DNA of 6,874 nt from Pseudomonadota bacterium (lineage in GTDB: Bacteria > Desulfobacterota > Desulfobulbia > Desulfobulbales > DAOVYS01): contig DAOVYS010000142.1 of NCBI GenBank assembly GCA_030635485.1, positions 1 to 6,874 on the forward strand, read 5' to 3'. Each line of letters opens with the position of its first letter. The first letter of the stretch is position 1. Shown here one piece after another: positions 4,505 to 6,874 of this stretch. Both the position numbers and the translations under genes were made by a program. The notes beneath the pieces were generated by a model. It was not told where the DNA came from, ran no database searches, and saw only the letters and a list, made by a program, of their open reading frames with translations.

Positions 4505-6571
4505 ATGGCACGGACCGCCCGAAAGAAGACGGCTCCAAAGTCGACGCCTAAGCCCGGTCCGCCCCCCAAAAAACGGCCGTGGACACATGTCCATCTGGCC
4601 ATCTATCTTTTATTCATAAGCGGATTACTCACGATCTTCATCAGCGCAACCCTTTTTCTCTTTATTTCGCTTGACATACCTGCCATAAGCTCTCTTGAGA
4701 GTTATCGTCCTCCGGTTACATCGCTGATACTCGATGATCAAGGGAACGTGGTTGACCGGATATTCAAGCAGAACCGTTACGTTGTCCCACTTTCCCTGAT
4801 GCCTGATCTGCTGCCTAACGCCTTTGTCGCGGCGGAAGACGCCCGATTCTTACAACACCGTGGGATTGACGCATGGTCTATACTGCGGGCACTAATTCAC
4901 AACATCAGATCAGGAAACCGAGCCCAAGGAGGTAGTACTATCACGCAGCAGGTGGCCCGTTCCCTGCTTCTAACACCGGAAAAAACTTACACAAGAAAGG
5001 TAAAGGAGGCCATTCTCGCCTACCGGATCGACCATACACTGAACAAAGACGAAATACTCCACATCTACTTGAACCAGATCTATCTAGGCGAGGGATCATA
5101 CGGCGTTGAAGCGGCTGCTCAGACCTATTTTGACAAACACGTCCAGGACCTGACCCTGGCCGAGATTTCACTTCTGGCAGGCCTCCCGCAGGCGCCAAGC
5201 CGCTATTCACCATTCAAACACTATAAATTGGCCAAAAAACGACAGGCATACGTGTTAAATCGAATGGCCGAGGATGGATACATCTCCGCGACAGCTGCAA
5301 GAAAAGCCTATAAACACGCTCTGTTCTGGGCACCTGTTTCAGATTCCCCGATGAACAGCAGATACTTTATCCAACAGGTAAGAAATTACGTTAATCGGAA
5401 ATACAAGGATAAACGACTGACCACAGACGGCCTGACCATTCACACGACCATTAACCGCTCACTTCAAAATGCGGCAACATCATCGGTACGCAAGGGAATC
5501 GCACAACTCGTGATCAGACAGAAATCCGGCACATCACAATACATGTCTCCCCAGGCAGCGCTTATCGCAATTGAAACCGGAACAGGCAGAATCCGGGCAA
5601 TGGTGGGTGGAATCAATTTCAGCAGCAGCCAGTTCAACCGGGCGGTACAGGCAAGACGGCAGCCAGGCTCGGCCTTTAAACCCATCATTTATGCGGCCGC
5701 ACTTGCAAAGGGTCTGACCCCGGCCACCATTATCGAAGATGAACCGCTTCAGCTACAGGGCTCCGGCCCGGGAGAAATCTGGGAACCCCGGAACTTCAGC
5801 GGGACATTCCACGGCCCTACAACACTTCGAAACGGTCTTGTTTATTCACGCAACATCGTCACGATCAAAATTCTCCAGGAGGTGGGCGTACACGAGGTAA
5901 TCAAACTGGCAGGGAATCTAGGAATCCGGTCGCCGATGACCAAAAACCTCTCCCTGGCCCTTGGATCATCCGAACTTTCACTCCTTGAACTGACTTCAGC
6001 ATATTCCGTCTTTGCAAACGGCGGGGATTACGTCAAACCGGTATTTATAAAGAGGATCGTGGACCGTGACGGCAACATCCTGGAACAAAACAGACCAGTG
6101 CCGAAACCGGTTCTGGACGAGCGGACCGCATTTCAGATTACCCATCTCATGAAACAGGTCATCAAGGAGGGGACAGGAAAAAAGGCCCGTGGTCTTGCCA
6201 CACCTTCGGCAGGCAAAACCGGAACCACCGATCAAAACATGGACGCCTGGTTCATAGGTTACACACCCAGCATTGCCACCGGTGTATGGGTTGGATATGA
6301 TCAGAAAATCACACTGGGAACCAGGGAAACAGGCAGCCGGGCAGCCGCCCCGATCTGGCTCGATTTCATGAAAAAGGCGGAAAAACATTTTCCGGAAGAG
6401 GATTTCAAGATTCCTGAAGGAATTACATTTATCCCCATGAACAGCGAAACAGGAGAGATCGAAAACGGAGAAAACGATGAGTTCCCATGGCAGGCGTTTC
6501 GCAACGACAACCTGCCTTCCGAATCGGAGGAGGCCTCCGACAATGACGTACAATTGGGAATTACGAATTAG
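4505..6571 (+). CDS. mrcA: Bifunctional class A penicillin-binding protein (PBP1A family)
   Basis: It polymerises lipid II into glycan strands and cross-links peptides in the periplasm while anchored in the inner membrane. Numbering from the ATG (688 residues), it has a basic, proline-rich cytoplasmic tail and a membrane segment (about 29-56). The GT51 glycosyltransferase domain has EDARFLQHRG with catalytic Glu111, GGSTITQQ (142-149), RKVKE (164-168) and KDEILHIYLN (181-190). The transpeptidase domain has SAFK with nucleophile Ser389, SRN (448-450) and KTG (571-573). All catalytic motifs are intact. It is shorter than E. coli PBP1A (about 850 residues) and seems to lack the OB-type insert. 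It is divergent from mraZ, not part of the minus-strand operon. The last residues GITN and the TAG come from a dispersed-type AATTACG repeat, so the natural C-terminus may have been altered. The acidic, poorly conserved tail before it argues that catalysis is unaffected. Confidence 0.95.
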   Translation: MARTARKKTAPKSTPKPGPPPKKRPWTHVHLAIYLLFISGLLTIFISATLFLFISLDIPAISSLESYRPPVTSLILDDQGNVVDRIFKQNRYVVPLSLMPDLLPNAFVAAEDARFLQHRGIDAWSILRALIHNIRSGNRAQGGSTITQQVARSLLLTPEKTYTRKVKEAILAYRIDHTLNKDEILHIYLNQIYLGEGSYGVEAAAQTYFDKHVQDLTLAEISLLAGLPQAPSRYSPFKHYKLAKKRQAYVLNRMAEDGYISATAARKAYKHALFWAPVSDSPMNSRYFIQQVRNYVNRKYKDKRLTTDGLTIHTTINRSLQNAATSSVRKGIAQLVIRQKSGTSQYMSPQAALIAIETGTGRIRAMVGGINFSSSQFNRAVQARRQPGSAFKPIIYAAALAKGLTPATIIEDEPLQLQGSGPGEIWEPRNFSGTFHGPTTLRNGLVYSRNIVTIKILQEVGVHEVIKLAGNLGIRSPMTKNLSLALGSSELSLLELTSAYSVFANGGDYVKPVFIKRIVDRDGNILEQNRPVPKPVLDERTAFQITHLMKQVIKEGTGKKARGLATPSAGKTGTTDQNMDAWFIGYTPSIATGVWVGYDQKITLGTRETGSRAAAPIWLDFMKKAEKHFPEEDFKIPEGITFIPMNSETGEIENGENDEFPWQAFRNDNLPSESEEASDNDVQLGITN

Positions 6572-6642
6572 GAATTACGAATGTTATGAAAATAATGACG
6601 TTATCTACAAGACAACAAAAATTACTAATTCGTAATTCCTAA
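6556..6642. repeat. AATTACG repeat unit with direct and inverted copies
   Basis: GGAATTACGAAT occurs twice in tandem, 14 bases apart (6557-6568, 6571-6582). The 15-base arm TTAGGAATTACGAAT (6568-6582) has a perfect inverted copy at 6628-6642 across a 45-base loop. The first copy encodes the last residues of the class A PBP and its stop codon. The unit looks like an intergenic palindromic repeat that has entered the 3' end of the gene. A role as a bidirectional terminator between convergent genes is possible, but no T-run follows. Confidence 0.65.
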
Positions 6643-6691
6643 CCCAGATAAACTGGAAAAAATTAATGACCTGGACTCTTTTCAGTACCCC

Positions 6692-6712
6692 CCTGAGGGC
6701 ATAGCCGTCAGG
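6692..6712. repeat. Small REP-like hairpin in the convergent spacer
   Basis: CCTGA and TCAGG enclose GGC-ATA-GCC with one G-G mismatch, giving an 8-bp interrupted stem. It sits between the class A PBP gene and the partial minus-strand gene, 22 bases after the stop of the latter. It may be a terminator for that gene or the end of a repeat element. Without a T-run, neither can be decided. Confidence 0.35.
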
Positions 6713-6733
6713 CTAAGACCATAACCACCTGAT

Positions 6734-6874
6734 TTAAGCTGCCATTTTTAGTTCATTCTGATTGCTAACATCCATCAACACCAATGATTTTTCAAGCAAC
6801 TCTATGGAAGTTTCTCGTGATCCTTTTTTCTCTAGCAAATGACTCACTCTGCTTACTTCATAAAATTCCTTAAA
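6734..6874 (-). CDS. C-terminal end of an unidentified protein (partial)
   Basis: Forty-six codons are open from the window edge to a TAA at 6734-6736. The translation ends ...LLEKSLVLMDVSNQNELKMAA. Before that it is rich in Leu, Glu, Lys and Ser, with the periodicity of amphipathic helices (SRVSHLLEKKG, ETSIELLEKSLVLM). No family is recognised. The gene would be convergent with the class A PBP gene. Base composition is more A/T-rich than in the dcw genes, which could mean an accessory or mobile origin. The stretch is short, so chance openness is possible, although the composition looks protein-like. Confidence 0.4.
   Translation of the reverse strand, partial: FKEFYEVSRVSHLLEKKGSRETSIELLEKSLVLMDVSNQNELKMAA

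Noticed and set aside
1..6874. CRISPR array, tRNA, rRNA or phage genes
   Set aside because: No regularly spaced direct repeats with spacers, no tRNA cloverleaf or rRNA-like sequence, and no phage-type proteins were seen on either strand.

Overview
The window looks like a piece of a Gram-negative bacterial chromosome, most likely from the Desulfobacterota (the former Deltaproteobacteria). That placement is an inference. It rests on the gene order mraZ-rsmH-ftsL-ftsI, a C-terminal PASTA domain on the FtsI-type protein, and moderate base composition. No rRNA or other strong taxonomic marker is present.

Layout. On the minus strand, 3928 down to 117, lies the start of a division and cell wall (dcw) cluster: mraZ (regulator), rsmH (16S rRNA methyltransferase), an ftsL-like membrane coiled-coil protein, and an FtsI-family class B penicillin-binding protein (PBP) with a PASTA domain. 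murE would be expected next, but a palindromic mobile-element copy follows ftsI and runs off the left edge. Divergent from mraZ, on the plus strand (4505-6571), is a bifunctional class A PBP of the PBP1A type. The 576-base divergent spacer holds a four-repeat MraZ operator, a second MraZ-like half on the pbp1A side, long A/T tracts, a 13-bp palindrome containing TTGACA, and a 157-bp MITE with terminal inverted repeats and an 8-bp target duplication. To the right of the class A PBP are a dispersed-type AATTACG repeat, a small hairpin, and the C-terminal end of an unidentified minus-strand gene cut by the window.

How it works together. MraZ probably represses its own operon. RsmH modifies the ribosome. 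FtsL and FtsI belong to the septal divisome. The class A PBP polymerises and cross-links peptidoglycan.

Main surprise. The FtsI homologue is a full-length, uninterrupted reading frame in which the SxxK, SxN and KTG catalytic motifs of the transpeptidase are all lost, while the fold landmarks and PASTA domain remain. The class A PBP next to it keeps every catalytic motif. Second surprise: two copies of one MITE family lie in this window. One supplies the stop codon of the FtsI-like gene, and the other sits between the class A PBP and its candidate upstream promoter.
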